From: Cognatundibacterium oligocarboniphilum
GTDB lineage: Bacteria > Pseudomonadota > Gammaproteobacteria > Burkholderiales > Burkholderiaceae_D
Direction: 5' to 3'
Assembly (NCBI RefSeq): GCF_013377855.1
Contig: NZ_JABXYJ010000002.1
Location: forward strand, 124,001 to 188,000
Length of the DNA: 64,000 bases
Made by a program: the position numbers and the translations under genes. Positions 1 to 9,216 of this stretch are shown here, in pieces. How positions within the stretch are numbered: position 1 is the stretch's first letter; each line of letters starts with the position of its first letter. The notes beneath the pieces were generated by a model, which made no database searches, was not told the DNA's origin, and saw only the letters and a list, made by a program, of their open reading frames with translations.

Positions 1-19
1 TAGGAATACGCAAAGCTTG

Positions 20-25
20 TATAAT
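20..25 (+). promoter_or_regulatory. Candidate -10 box of the tRNA-His gene
   Basis: A perfect TATAAT lies about 40 bases before the mature tRNA-His. The matching -35 box would fall at or before the window start and cannot be judged. The stretch between the box and the tRNA can fold into a small CGGC/GCCG hairpin of the kind removed with the 5' leader. Confidence 0.45.
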
Positions 26-65
26 GCATAGCTCACTTGGCGGCGAAAGCCGGCATCAAGCCAGT

Positions 66-142
66 GGTGGTCGTAGCTCAGTTGGTAGAGTCCAGGATTG
101 TGATTCCTGTTGTCGTGGGTTCGAGTCCCATCGACCACCCCA
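66..142 (+). tRNA. tRNA-His (anticodon GTG)
   Basis: The sequence folds into a full cloverleaf. The 7-bp acceptor stem (67-73 with 132-138) is extended by the extra G(-1) at 66, which pairs with C73 at 139; this is the identity mark of tRNA-His. The anticodon stem is 93-97 with 105-109 and the loop carries GTG at 100-102. The T-loop motif GTTCGAGTC is present and the CCA end (140-142) is genome-encoded. A Rho-independent terminator follows at once, so this is probably a single-gene transcript. Confidence 0.97.
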
Positions 143-153
143 TGAGATTCAAT

Positions 154-183
154 AAAAAAGCCCGTTCATAAGCGGGCTTTTTT
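154..183 (+). terminator. Rho-independent terminator after tRNA-His
   Basis: A GCCCG/CGGGC stem (160-164 with 173-177) has an 8-base loop and is flanked by six A and six T, giving an 11-bp stem that ends in a T-run. Confidence 0.85.
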
Positions 184-252
184 ATTTGGTTTTTTAACTT
201 TTAATTTCAGCTGAATTTGAATTGTTTTCCTCCATCAGAACCGAAACGGGCA

Positions 253-279
253 TAAAAAAGCCTACGCAGAGCGTAGGCA
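253..279 (-). terminator. Rho-independent terminator of the PCuAC/dusA transcript
   Basis: A perfect 8-bp stem (260-267 with 271-278) has a 3-base loop. Read on the minus strand it is followed by six T. It lies about 130 bp beyond the stop of the PCuAC gene and is the only good stop signal for that transcript. Confidence 0.75.
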
Positions 280-412
280 TGAACTCACAATATTCGTGAG
301 ATGAGGAGCGTGCGGTGAGACGTTTGCAATATAACCTTGCCAACACGCTTCATCATCCGCTATTACATTTTTTTACCGTTACCCGCTGATAGTCACAAAT
401 TCTGGTGTGAAT

Positions 413-862
413 TTACATTTTATGCTGCATCACCGTCATCTCTCTGACCGATGCCTTCACTTCCCGCACTTCACGTTTTTTGTCATCATCCTCAAAAGTC
501 AGCTTCAGAATCACGGTCTCACCTGCACGTGCCTGATTTTTTAAATTCATCAGCATGATGTGGTAAGCACCTGGCTTGAGTTCAATGCTTTTTCCGGCAG
601 GGATATCCAATGCGTTCATTGCCCGCATTTTCATCACATTATTTTCCATTTGCATTTCATGGACTTCTGCCACACCAGCTACCGCAGTTTGCACCTCAAC
701 CAGCCTGACATGTCGGGGGCTCTGAATCTGCATGAAAGCACCGGTTGCCTGCTGCTGCGGCACAGTTGCCCTGACCCAGGCGTCTTTAATCACGACGTCG
801 GCATGCGCGGTCAATGCTGACATCATGCAGGTTAGCGTCACTGCCTTCAAAAATTTCTTCAT
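413..862 (-). CDS. PCuAC-family periplasmic copper chaperone
   Basis: This 149-residue protein has a Sec signal peptide (MKKFLKAV, hydrophobic core, cut near AHA-DVV) and one PCuAC (DUF461) domain. The family's metal site is visible: HEM, Met residues about ten positions on, and HIML in the PGAYHIMLMNL stretch. Family members bind Cu(I) in the periplasm and hand it to the CuA site of cytochrome oxidase, often with a Sco protein; no Sco or oxidase gene is near. The start was placed at an ATG behind GGGAG; the open frame reaches further upstream to 946, but this would bury the signal peptide and run into dusA. The gene follows dusA by about 55 bp on the same strand. The function is a family assignment. 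Confidence 0.85.
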   Translation of the reverse strand: MKKFLKAVTLTCMMSALTAHADVVIKDAWVRATVPQQQATGAFMQIQSPRHVRLVEVQTAVAGVAEVHEMQMENNVMKMRAMNALDIPAGKSIELKPGAYHIMLMNLKNQARAGETVILKLTFEDDDKKREVREVKASVREMTVMQHKM

Positions 863-917
863 CATCACTCCCATTGGTTCATTACTCATTGATTGAACTG
901 ATTGAAAATTTTCCTGT

Positions 918-1994
918 TTACTCGGTTTCTTTTGGACTACGGTCATACGCCGTCACACTTTGCATACGCTCGAACGCTTCCAGCAGAATTTCCGGTTTCC
1001 CCTGCGCCAGTTTTTTGCTGTCCGACAAAGTTTGCCGGAACGCACGCGCGCCGACCAGTCCCATCATCAGCCCCAGCATGTGACGGATCACACTGTTTAA
1101 ACGCAGGCCTTTGCCATTGTTTCCATACAACTCCAGCTGGCGGTATATATAAGGGATCATGCAATGCAGGATTTCCTCCCGCGTTTTAACTGGCGTGGCA
1201 TCCCCGTAAAACCGCTCATCAAAGGTCGCCATGAAATACGGGTTGTGATACGCCTCACGTCCTATCATGACTCCATCCACATGCTGTAAATGCAAGTCCA
1301 TTTCATCTGCCGTTTTGATGCCGCCGTTAAGAATAATTTCAAGCTCAGGAAATTCTCTCTTCAGGCGATAGGCATAGTCGTACTTCAACGGGGGAATCTC
1401 GCGATTTTCACGTGGCGTCAGGCCTTTCAGGACAGCATTGCGGGCATGAACGATAAAGGTGCGGCAACCTGCCTCAGCCACCTTGCCGACAAAATCGCGC
1501 ATGAATTCATAAGAATCGACCTCATCAATACCAATCCGGTGCTTAACGGTGACATCAATCGAGACAGCATCTTTCATCGCTTTCACGCAATCCGCGACCA
1601 GCTGCGGTTCTGCCATCAGGCAGGCGCCAAAGGCGCCCTTCTGCACACGCTCGGAAGGGCAACCGCAATTCAGATTAATTTCATCATAGCCCCATTGCTC
1701 CCCCAGTCTGGCGCTATGCGCCAGATCGGCAGGCTCACTACCGCCAAGCTGCAGGGCAAGCGGATGCTCATCTGGATTAAATTCCAGGTGTCGCTGCAAA
1801 TCACCATGCAGCAGAGAACCGGTAGTGACCATTTCCGTATACAACCAGGTGTGACGGGTGATATGACGGTGAAACTGGCGGCAATGACGATCACTCCATT
1901 CCAGCATCGGGGCGACAGAGACGCGGCGCGGCGGTAAAATGCGGGGCGCAGTTGCTGTATCCGATGCAGTGACGCGGGGTAAAACGGTATTCAT
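918..1994 (-). CDS. dusA: tRNA-dihydrouridine(20/20a) synthase DusA
   Basis: DusA reduces uridine 20/20a in the D-loop of tRNA using FMN and NADPH. The 358-residue protein shows the FMN-dependent TIM barrel expected of the family: VAPMLEWSDRHCRQ near the N-terminus, a QLGGSEP strand, the NLNCGCPSERVQKGAFGA motif with the catalytic Cys of the GCP triplet, KHRIGID, and NGGI followed by GVMIGREAYHNP for phosphate binding. The TMTMWSD-like start and GREAYHNP ending are typical of the DusA branch rather than DusB or DusC. An ATG at 1994 is preferred over the TTG two codons upstream. It is probably cotranscribed with the PCuAC gene downstream. Confidence 0.93.
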   Translation of the reverse strand: MNTVLPRVTASDTATAPRILPPRRVSVAPMLEWSDRHCRQFHRHITRHTWLYTEMVTTGSLLHGDLQRHLEFNPDEHPLALQLGGSEPADLAHSARLGEQWGYDEINLNCGCPSERVQKGAFGACLMAEPQLVADCVKAMKDAVSIDVTVKHRIGIDEVDSYEFMRDFVGKVAEAGCRTFIVHARNAVLKGLTPRENREIPPLKYDYAYRLKREFPELEIILNGGIKTADEMDLHLQHVDGVMIGREAYHNPYFMATFDERFYGDATPVKTREEILHCMIPYIYRQLELYGNNGKGLRLNSVIRHMLGLMMGLVGARAFRQTLSDSKKLAQGKPEILLEAFERMQSVTAYDRSPKETE

Positions 1995-2095
1995 ACACAA
2001 TTTTCAGACATTCATTAACCCGACATTGTACCCTTACCTGATGCCGTGGTTATAGCTCGCTACGGTGGCAATCCGGCATGGCTGCAGATATCGGA

Positions 2096-5000
2096 TCAGA
2101 CGCTCGTTTTCAGTAGATTCAGCAACGCTGCCGTATCCAGTCGGGCGGCGACATCACCTTCATCCAACAGGCTGTCTGCGAGATCGCGTTTTTCGACATG
2201 CAATGCCAGAATTTTTTCTTCAATCGTGTTTTGCGTCACCAACCGGTAGATCGTTACCGGACGCTGCTGCCCCATGCGGTGCGCCCGGTCGGAAGCCTGA
2301 TCTTCCACGGCAGGATTCCACCAGGGGTCGAGGTGTATCACATAGTCTGCCGCTGTCAGGTTCAGCCCGGTACCGCCAGCTTTGAGGCTGATGAGAAAAA
2401 TATCGCCCTCGCCTGCCTGAAAGGCATCGACCCGTTTTTTGCGTTCTGTCGCCGGAGTACTGCCATCCAGATATTGATAAGCAATGCCCCGGCTATCCAG
2501 GCTGGCACGCACAATCGCCAGATGATCCACGAACTGGCTGAACACCAGCGCCTTGTGCCGGTTATCCAATAACTCAGTAATAGTGTCATGCAAGACCGCC
2601 AGTTTGCTGCCCTGAATCGCTGACTGCCGGAACACGAGTTGCGGGTGGCAGCAGAAGCGGCGCAACTTCGTAATTTCTGCCAATACTTTTAAAGATTGCC
2701 CCTCTTGCTGGCTCATCGCAGCAATGCTGTCCATGGCTTCCTGTCGCAATGCTTCGTAGAGATGACGTTCTTCATCGCTGAGCTCAACCTGTAAGGTGAT
2801 TTCCGTGCGGGGCGGCAGCTCCGTCAGCACCTGCGCTTTGGTACGGCGCAAAATAAATGGCTGGATCAGCTTCTTCAGATGCTGGCGCGCTTGCAGGTCG
2901 CCGCGCTCAATCGGCGTACTGAATCGCTCGGCAAACCGTTCTTTGGAACCCAGCAGGCCAGGATTAATGAAACGGAATAAATTCCAGAGTTCACCCAGAT
3001 GATTTTCAACCGGCGTGCCGCTGGCGATCATTTTAAAATCTGCCTGCAGTGCCATGGCTGCCTGACTACGCTTGGTAGCAGCGTTTTTAATGACCTGCGC
3101 CTCATCGAGTACGATACTGTGCCAGTGCTGCGCAGCAAACAGCTTGGCATCCGATTGCAGCATGCCGTAACTGACGATCACCAGATCGAATGCCCCCACT
3201 CCTTCTAAAGAACGCTGGCTCTGATACAGCCTGACAGAGAGTGTCGGTGCAAAACGCAGCGCTTCAGCCTGCCAGTTCATTGCCACCGAGACTGGTGCAA
3301 CGACCAGCGCCGGTCCGGTCGGAGCGCGCTGCAACAGCAATGCCAGAGTCTGCATGGTCTTTCCCAGACCCATGTCATCCGCCAGGCAGGCACCGACACC
3401 CCAGTGCGCCAATCGGGACAGCCACTGATAACCGGCCAGCTGATAATCTCGCAATTCCGCTTGTAAAGTCGAAGGTACTTGCGGGTGAAAGTTTTCCATT
3501 TTTTCCAGTTTTTGCAACTGCTCGCGCCAGGCCGCATCCGTCTCCAGTTCACCGGCTTCGGCTGCCAGTTCAGCCAGTACCGGAGCCGCGAGCGCATTCA
3601 GGCGCAGTTCACCCTTCGCCGCCGCTTCACTCAACACGCGCAACTCTTCCAGCCGTTGCCGGAAGCTGTTGGTGAGCGCCAGATAGTCATCTTCGCCAAT
3701 TTTCAGGAAACGGCCGCGTGCGCTGGCTGCCATCTGCAACAATTCGCGCAGCGCCAGCACCCTGCCATCATCCAGAGTCAATCCACCACCCGCCACAAAC
3801 CATTCGCCCTGCTTGCGGATACTGAGCCGCAGATCAGACAAAGAGCGACTGCCTTTTAACCGAAACCGCTCGCCTTCCGGCCACACCAGCTCCAGCTCTT
3901 CGGTGGTCAGCGCTTTGAGCAGCTCAAGCAGCTCCAGGCATTGCTCAGGGTGCGGAATCTGCCATTCCCCTGCTTGCTGCTCAGCCTCGCTCAATGCCGG
4001 GCAAGCCTGAACAATCCGTCGCAGCTGCGCAGTTTCGCGCTCCAGATCGCGGCTGGCCTGCACCGGCTTGCCGTCCTGCTCGCCCAACACATGCGCTGGG
4101 CCTTTTCCCGGCGTCAGCCAGCCTCCCTCCGGCAGCGGACGCACCAGAAACTGCAAGCGCAAACCCTGCTGTAAAGGCAGCAAATGGGCGTACAGACAGG
4201 TGGCAGCAGGAATCGTCCTGAGATGGGCACCAAGCTCAGGTAAATCGGAATGAATTGCCAGATGCGGAGCGATTGCAGCGATCACATCGACCAACTGCCC
4301 CTTGGCTGTCGCCGGCACTGTCAGGCCACGACCGAGAATGCCGGTGATCTGGCGGATTTCCGGTGTGGCTGCATAAACCAGCACCCGGGTTGGCGTTTCC
4401 TTTTGCCAGACCATACCGGCATCGGCAGCAATATAAGGGTCCAGCTGCAAGGTGATCTGATCGCCTTTTTCTTTGAGCTGCAGAGCGATTTCACCTTTCA
4501 GCACATCGATGCGGACGTCGGGCGCATCAGACCAATACACCGCAGGGTGACCGATCAATGCCAGCATGGCTTTATCCGGATTCAGATCGAACTCGCTGCC
4601 GCCGAAATAGCTGTCGCCGGATTTACGCACACAGCCAGCCAATTGCCGATCCTGCTCAGTCAGATATGGCATGCTGGCCGGGTCCTGCATCAGTCGACGC
4701 AAGGCGACCGGACGCCCTTTGCTCCAGCTGCCTTTTGCGCTGCGCTTCTGCTCTCTTGGTTCCAGTTTGATCTCGTTGAACTGTATATCCAGCAGCCATG
4801 CCAGACGCAGTTCTTCTGCCTGCTGCGCCTGTTTTTCTGGTCCGGCAGGCTTTAGCTGCGTCAGCGCCGTCAACGCCCGCTTCCAGCTTTCTTCACGCTG
4901 CAAAGCATGCAACAGCGGCTGAATCTGATGCTGGCTGTGCCAGTCCGGGCAAGCTGCCTCCACATGAAATTGCTGCGTCAGCAGCACATCCAGCTCGGCC

Positions 5001-6178
5001 GCCACCCAGTGATATCCCATCTCCAGCATCATCGTCCGCATTTCATGCAGCTTAGGTTGCAAGCGCGGATGCGGCGGCGCATCCTGCCAATATGCGGCAA
5101 CTGCTTCAAACAGAATATCAATATCATTCGGCATCCGTACCGCAAAGTGCGATACCGGCAGTACGACGCCCTGTGCCAGATGGTTGGTCAGTGGTTGCAA
5201 TACAAAATAACTGTAGGCATAACGCTGTTTAGCGCCCTCATCCACCTGAGCTTTGGCCAGTTTCAGACTAGCTGCATCGTTCTTCGCCAACATCGCCACC
5301 GTGCAGAATAATCCGGGCAGATCAGGGATAAACGCCTTTCGTCTTCCGCTTGCGGATTTCTGCATCTGGGCGTAGGTCTGCGCCATGCCGACGGCGGCCT
5401 GCATTTTGTTTTGCAGAACCGCCAGTGCGATCAGCATTTCTCCTTGCGCCTGGGGTGGCAGCTGACGCTGCATTTGCTCCAGCTGCACAAAATCTCCGCG
5501 CAGCAGCGCCTGCCATGCCAGCAGACCCATCAACTGCGGCCAACTATTGGATTGCTGCGCAATCTGTTCGCAGGCATAATCGTAAGCCCGGCGACAGTCC
5601 AGCAAATCCCAGTTAGCACGCTGAAAAATATCAGTCAACAGCATCCTCTGATCGATCAGGCGCAATTGCGCAAACAGAGTAACGCCGTCTTCATGGCGAA
5701 AAAACTGCATACCGGGAATCAACTGGTGATGCTGGCTGACACTGAAGAATTTTTCACGCCACAGCAGCGCTTCATCGGTTCTGCCGAGCAGTACAGAAAA
5801 CAGCATTTCGCGCTGGTAAAATTGCGCATCGTAAGATTTCCAATGCTGGTATTCACCCTGTTTTTTCAGCAGCTCGCGGAGCTGGGCAATCCATTGGCGT
5901 AATTCGCCGCACTGTTGCAGGCGCAGCCACAAAGTCATGCGGAGATCATCGCGCAACACATATCCGAGTCCGATTTCCTGTCGTAACAGCTGCCGCTTGC
6001 ACAAATCCAGCGATAAATCACGGATCAGCCGCGCATCATAAGGATTTCCCATCACCGTTTTTTGTGCGCGTATCTGCATCAGCTCCAGCATTCTCCCCTG
6101 ACTCAGCGGCGCATCAAACAGAGCCGCCGCATATAACAAGGGAAATTCGTCTTCAGAAACCGTGGCGAGTAAATCCAT
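2096..6178 (-). CDS. Large SNF2-family DEAD/DEAH helicase
   Basis: About 1360 residues. The last 450 residues form a SNF2/Rad54-type ATPase: Walker A DDMGLGKT near residue 930, the DEAQ form of motif II (VLDEAQVIKN) near 1020, ASGTPVENHLGELW (motif III), LDGSTPATERKK, and AGGTGLNLTAADYVIHLDPWWNP with AHRMGQQRPV (motifs V and VI). The long N-terminal part is helical and I recognise no domain in it. Such bacterial proteins are thought to be DNA-dependent translocases, but the substrate is unknown. The start is uncertain: this ATG has no clear ribosome site and in-frame starts exist at 6280 and 6340, the latter overlapping the preceding DUF1294 gene. The chosen start gives a protein that begins directly with the conserved-looking helical region. 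No methylase or nuclease partner adjoins it. Confidence 0.85.
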   Translation of the reverse strand: MDLLATVSEDEFPLLYAAALFDAPLSQGRMLELMQIRAQKTVMGNPYDARLIRDLSLDLCKRQLLRQEIGLGYVLRDDLRMTLWLRLQQCGELRQWIAQLRELLKKQGEYQHWKSYDAQFYQREMLFSVLLGRTDEALLWREKFFSVSQHHQLIPGMQFFRHEDGVTLFAQLRLIDQRMLLTDIFQRANWDLLDCRRAYDYACEQIAQQSNSWPQLMGLLAWQALLRGDFVQLEQMQRQLPPQAQGEMLIALAVLQNKMQAAVGMAQTYAQMQKSASGRRKAFIPDLPGLFCTVAMLAKNDAASLKLAKAQVDEGAKQRYAYSYFVLQPLTNHLAQGVVLPVSHFAVRMPNDIDILFEAVAAYWQDAPPHPRLQPKLHEMRTMMLEMGYHWVAAELDVLLTQQFHVEAACPDWHSQHQIQPLLHALQREESWKRALTALTQLKPAGPEKQAQQAEELRLAWLLDIQFNEIKLEPREQKRSAKGSWSKGRPVALRRLMQDPASMPYLTEQDRQLAGCVRKSGDSYFGGSEFDLNPDKAMLALIGHPAVYWSDAPDVRIDVLKGEIALQLKEKGDQITLQLDPYIAADAGMVWQKETPTRVLVYAATPEIRQITGILGRGLTVPATAKGQLVDVIAAIAPHLAIHSDLPELGAHLRTIPAATCLYAHLLPLQQGLRLQFLVRPLPEGGWLTPGKGPAHVLGEQDGKPVQASRDLERETAQLRRIVQACPALSEAEQQAGEWQIPHPEQCLELLELLKALTTEELELVWPEGERFRLKGSRSLSDLRLSIRKQGEWFVAGGGLTLDDGRVLALRELLQMAASARGRFLKIGEDDYLALTNSFRQRLEELRVLSEAAAKGELRLNALAAPVLAELAAEAGELETDAAWREQLQKLEKMENFHPQVPSTLQAELRDYQLAGYQWLSRLAHWGVGACLADDMGLGKTMQTLALLLQRAPTGPALVVAPVSVAMNWQAEALRFAPTLSVRLYQSQRSLEGVGAFDLVIVSYGMLQSDAKLFAAQHWHSIVLDEAQVIKNAATKRSQAAMALQADFKMIASGTPVENHLGELWNLFRFINPGLLGSKERFAERFSTPIERGDLQARQHLKKLIQPFILRRTKAQVLTELPPRTEITLQVELSDEERHLYEALRQEAMDSIAAMSQQEGQSLKVLAEITKLRRFCCHPQLVFRQSAIQGSKLAVLHDTITELLDNRHKALVFSQFVDHLAIVRASLDSRGIAYQYLDGSTPATERKKRVDAFQAGEGDIFLISLKAGGTGLNLTAADYVIHLDPWWNPAVEDQASDRAHRMGQQRPVTIYRLVTQNTIEEKILALHVEKRDLADSLLDEGDVAARLDTAALLNLLKTSV

Positions 6179-6314
6179 AACAGGCAAAGTGAAATTGAAA
6201 ACATTTCCCGCACCGGAACGCGTTATCGGCGCAATCCGTCCGGGGAAGTCAGAGAAATGAGCAATCCTGCAGGTTACCATACCGACGATATGACGTCCCG
6301 GAGCAGAGTCTGTC

Positions 6315-6656
6315 TCAGCAAATGCCGGGAAACATGCCATCGCAAACGTTGCCTGCCAACAGCACCAACCACAATACCGATATCAGCATCAGATGCAGGA
6401 ACAAAACCCAGGAAAAACGCCGTTGAAAAGACTGCTTGGCGATTTTATGCCGCAGCAACCGGTGCGCCAGCCATGCGCCCGGCCAGCCGCCCAGCAGACT
6501 CAACAGCAGCAAGCGGCGCTCACTGATCCGGTACTGGCGCCGGACAGCAGCGCGTTGATCGATGGCATATGTCAGAAAGCAGTATGCGCTGATCACGCCA
6601 TACCACCCCAGGAGCAGCAACCAGCCGGGAAACATCTGCATCAGCGCCTCAATCAC
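6315..6656 (-). CDS. DUF1294 family small membrane protein
   Basis: This 113-residue protein has four predicted membrane segments: an N-terminal pair around GWYGVISAYCF, LLLLSLLGGWPGAWLA, and the C-terminal LFLHLMLISVLWLVLL. The RHKIAKQSFQ stretch between the second and third segments is the hallmark of DUF1294, a family of unknown function sometimes fused to a cold-shock domain. Translation may begin at this GTG or at the ATG at 6641, which has the better ribosome site (GAGG five bases before it). A G-rich palindrome lies immediately upstream (see 6662-6691). The 3' end slightly overlaps possible upstream starts of the helicase gene, so the two may be cotranscribed. Confidence 0.75.
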   Translation of the reverse strand: MIEALMQMFPGWLLLLGWYGVISAYCFLTYAIDQRAAVRRQYRISERRLLLLSLLGGWPGAWLAHRLLRHKIAKQSFQRRFSWVLFLHLMLISVLWLVLLAGNVCDGMFPGIC

Positions 6657-6661
6657 TCCAA

Positions 6662-6691
6662 AATATACTCCCCCCAGTATTTATAAAAGCC
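6662..6691. promoter_or_regulatory. ATACT-(C6)-AGTAT palindrome, operator-like
   Basis: Just upstream of the DUF1294 start, ATACT and AGTAT arms flank six C. On the minus strand this reads TACT-G6-AGTA, close to the recognition site reported for the RcnR/CsoR (DUF156) repressor family. A further GGGGGGAGTAT in the opposite sense lies at 6731-6741, so ATACTCCCCCC and GGGGGGAGTAT form an 11-bp inverted repeat about 55 bases apart. A near-identical 30-base copy occurs at 42201-42230. A regulatory role is inference; it could instead be a dispersed repeat. Confidence 0.4.
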
Positions 6692-6764
6692 CAGCACGAA
6701 CGTGGACATCAGTACATTTTTTTGGAAATCGGGGGGAGTATGGCAAAAAAATAAGCCAATCGCA

Positions 6765-8141
6765 TCAGAGCATGCGCGCCAGCAAGGCCTTTTCATATTT
6801 GGCATCCAGCGGAATGCGGACTTTGTGGCCGGCCCCACCGATGATATTCAGCGTCTGATTATCAGCATTGCGCATTTCCGCCAGCGTCACGATCTCATTG
6901 CCGTTCGGGGAAATAATTTCGATCCGGTCGCCGACAGCGAAACGGTTTTTGACTTCCACTTCAGCCCAACCGTCAGCGACATTCAACACCTGCCCGACAT
7001 ACTGGCTGCGATGTGCCTGCGATACGCCTTCCATGTAGTTCTGATGATCCTGCGTGTGATGACGCTGATAAAAACCGTCGGTATAACCCCGATTCGCCAG
7101 ACCGTTCAGCTCACCCAGCAATTGCGGGTTAAACGGACGACCGGCCACCGCGTCGTCGATGGCGCGGCGATATACTTGCGCAGTACGCGCCACGTAGTAC
7201 AGCGATTTGGTGCGCCCTTCCACCTTCAACGAATCGACGCCGATTTTGGCAAGCCGCTCGACATGTTCGACGGCGCGCAAATCCTTGGAATTCATGATGT
7301 AAGTACCATGTTCATCTTCCAGAATCGGCATGAATTGGCCGGGCTTACCGCCTTCTTCAATCAGATACGGGCGGTCGGCCAGCGGATGCCGCGGCATATC
7401 ACCCATTGCCGAGAATGACTGGTTCGCCTCTTCCAGCGCTTTATTGAAATCGAACTTGATGGTCTCAACCGGAATCCGCTGCAGGTCGCCGGTTTCATTT
7501 TCAGTCGCGTTTTCAACCTTATAATCCCAGCGGCAGGAATTGGTGCAGGTACCCTGATTCGGATCACGATGATTGAAGTAGCCGGACAACAGGCAGCGGC
7601 CAGAATACGCGATGCACAAAGCGCCATGGACGAAGACTTCGAGTTCCATGTCCGGACATTCCTGACGGATTTCTTCGATCTCATCCAGCGACAACTCGCG
7701 CGACAAGATGACCCGCGTCAGCCCCATTTTTCTCCAGAATTTCACGTCGGCCCAGTTCACGGCATTGGCCTGTACCGACAGGTGCACCGGCACTTCCGGC
7801 CATTTCTCGCGGACCATCATGATCAGACCGGGGTCGGCCATGATCAGCGCATCCGGTTTCATGGCGATCACTGGTTCCATATCGCGCAGATAGGTTTTCA
7901 GCTTGGCGTTATGCGGGAAAATATTTGAGGCCACAAAAAACAGTTTGCCGCGCGCATGCGCGCCCTCTATTCCCTGCTGCAGAACGTCCAGCGTTGAGAA
8001 TTCATTATTGCGGGCGCGCAGACTGTAGCGCGGCTGACCGGCATAGACTGCATCCGCGCCGAAATCGAACGCCGCATGCATTTTTTCCAGCGATCCGGCT
8101 GGTAACAAGAGTTCGGGAGATCGAAGGGACGAAGTACTCAT
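6765..8141 (-). CDS. trhP: TrhP-type tRNA hydroxylation protein (peptidase U32 family)
   Basis: The 458-residue protein matches the size and layout of E. coli YegQ/TrhP. That enzyme is needed, with prephenate, for hydroxylation of wobble uridine on the way to 5-carboxymethoxyuridine in tRNA. Visible marks are the opening PELLLPAGSLEKMHAAFDFGADAVYAG and the U32 signature EVFVHGALCIAYSGRCLLS followed by a cysteine-containing GTCTNSC segment, as expected for an iron-sulfur site. The C-terminal part (VGDRIEIISPNG) is the beta-barrel extension of the longer family members. The start was set at the ATG opening MSTSSLRSPELL; the frame stays open to 8234 but that would add an unrelated 31 residues. 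It reads toward DUF1294, with a gap of about 110 bp. Confidence 0.88.
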   Translation of the reverse strand: MSTSSLRSPELLLPAGSLEKMHAAFDFGADAVYAGQPRYSLRARNNEFSTLDVLQQGIEGAHARGKLFFVASNIFPHNAKLKTYLRDMEPVIAMKPDALIMADPGLIMMVREKWPEVPVHLSVQANAVNWADVKFWRKMGLTRVILSRELSLDEIEEIRQECPDMELEVFVHGALCIAYSGRCLLSGYFNHRDPNQGTCTNSCRWDYKVENATENETGDLQRIPVETIKFDFNKALEEANQSFSAMGDMPRHPLADRPYLIEEGGKPGQFMPILEDEHGTYIMNSKDLRAVEHVERLAKIGVDSLKVEGRTKSLYYVARTAQVYRRAIDDAVAGRPFNPQLLGELNGLANRGYTDGFYQRHHTQDHQNYMEGVSQAHRSQYVGQVLNVADGWAEVEVKNRFAVGDRIEIISPNGNEIVTLAEMRNADNQTLNIIGGAGHKVRIPLDAKYEKALLARML

Positions 8142-8230
8142 GGCAAGGCAATCTATAAAGAAAAATGTTCGCGATTTTATAATTAACGGGAAAATCCCGC
8201 AAATGTTCCGGTGCCGGCTTTTGCGCCAGA

Positions 8231-9118
8231 TCAAGAATGGGGACGTACTTTCTGTCCCATGCTTAATTCATTAAATATCAAAGAAATTAACACGATTGCG
8301 CCACCCGTCAATGTCGTTCCGGCCGGTATCTCGCCCGCACCCAGCCAGGCCCAGACAGGCGCCAGCAGCACCTCCAGCAAAGACAACAAGGCAATTTCCG
8401 GTGCACTGAGACTGGCAGATGCCCGGACCAGCATTGAGCACGGCAACCCCAGCTGGAAAAACCCCAGTATCGCCAGAATCCCAATATCATGCCAGGATGC
8501 CTGAAACGGAAAAGCAAAAGGCAACATGACCAGTGCAGAAATCCCCCCACCCACCAGCACTGCCGGAATCAGATCAACTGTATGCGCACGCTTCTTGAGC
8601 ACGATGGTGTTGATTGAGGATGCGACCGGTACACCCAGCCCGATCAACATTCCCAGTAACCCGCGACTATCAACCGCGGACAGACTGCCTGCAAACATCC
8701 AGCCCATACCGATCGCTGCAGCGGCAATCGCCCACCAGGTGCGCACCGCAATCCGCTCACGCAACACCAGCCAGGCGAGAAACGCCGTAAATAAAGGCGA
8801 CAGACTTTCCATGATCGAGGTATTGGCCACAGTCGTCATGGTCAGCGAAATCATGAAGCAGCTATACATGGTCGCCCACATACAGCCGGAAACAAAACCC
8901 AGCCGTCCGAGCAAACGCAGGCGCGGCACGAAAGCGCGGCCATATTGTTTGAGCATCACACCAGCGACAAAAACAGCAGCAAAAAAACTGCGCCAGAACG
9001 TAATCTCAAAACCGCGCGCACTGTCCAGATGACGGGTGAACACCCCGGCAATACTCCACAGGCTGGCAGCGCAAATCATCCATATCACGGCGCGGCGGTG
9101 GCTTAATTTATTCGACAT
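8231..9118 (-). CDS. EamA/DMT-family transporter
   Basis: A 295-residue inner-membrane protein with about ten hydrophobic segments in two repeated halves, as in EamA (drug/metabolite transporter) permeases. The first repeat begins VIWMICAASLWSIAGVFTRHL and contains the ESLSPLFTAFLAWLVLRERI motif; the second ends at PEIALLSLLEVLLAPVWAWLGAGEIP, the corresponding LEPV/A-W-x-x-G-E signature. Substrate cannot be told from sequence. The ATG at 9118 has AGGA at a good distance; an upstream in-frame start at 9196 would add a charged 26-residue tail. The last codons and the stop come from a small hairpin element (8238-8259). Confidence 0.85.
   Translation of the reverse strand: MSNKLSHRRAVIWMICAASLWSIAGVFTRHLDSARGFEITFWRSFFAAVFVAGVMLKQYGRAFVPRLRLLGRLGFVSGCMWATMYSCFMISLTMTTVANTSIMESLSPLFTAFLAWLVLRERIAVRTWWAIAAAAIGMGWMFAGSLSAVDSRGLLGMLIGLGVPVASSINTIVLKKRAHTVDLIPAVLVGGGISALVMLPFAFPFQASWHDIGILAILGFFQLGLPCSMLVRASASLSAPEIALLSLLEVLLAPVWAWLGAGEIPAGTTLTGGAIVLISLIFNELSMGQKVRPHS
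8238..8259. repeat. Possible REP-like hairpin at the 3' end of the EamA gene
   Basis: GGGAC and GTCCC arms flank GTACTTTCT. This resembles the palindromic tips mobilised by REP-associated tyrosine transposases. It encodes the final residues MGQKVRP of the transporter. Only one copy was seen in the window, so the assignment is weak. Confidence 0.3.
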
Positions 9119-9216
9119 AGGAAGTCCTGCAGCACTGCGCTTTCTGACAAATGTCCGTCCTAAAAGCCAGCGCTGAATTCTCCGGAAAATAAGCATCCGG
9201 TGAAATGAAAAGAGAA

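Noticed and set aside
1290-1937. 215-residue plus-strand open frame
   Set aside because: It is antisense to dusA, which has the full set of family motifs.
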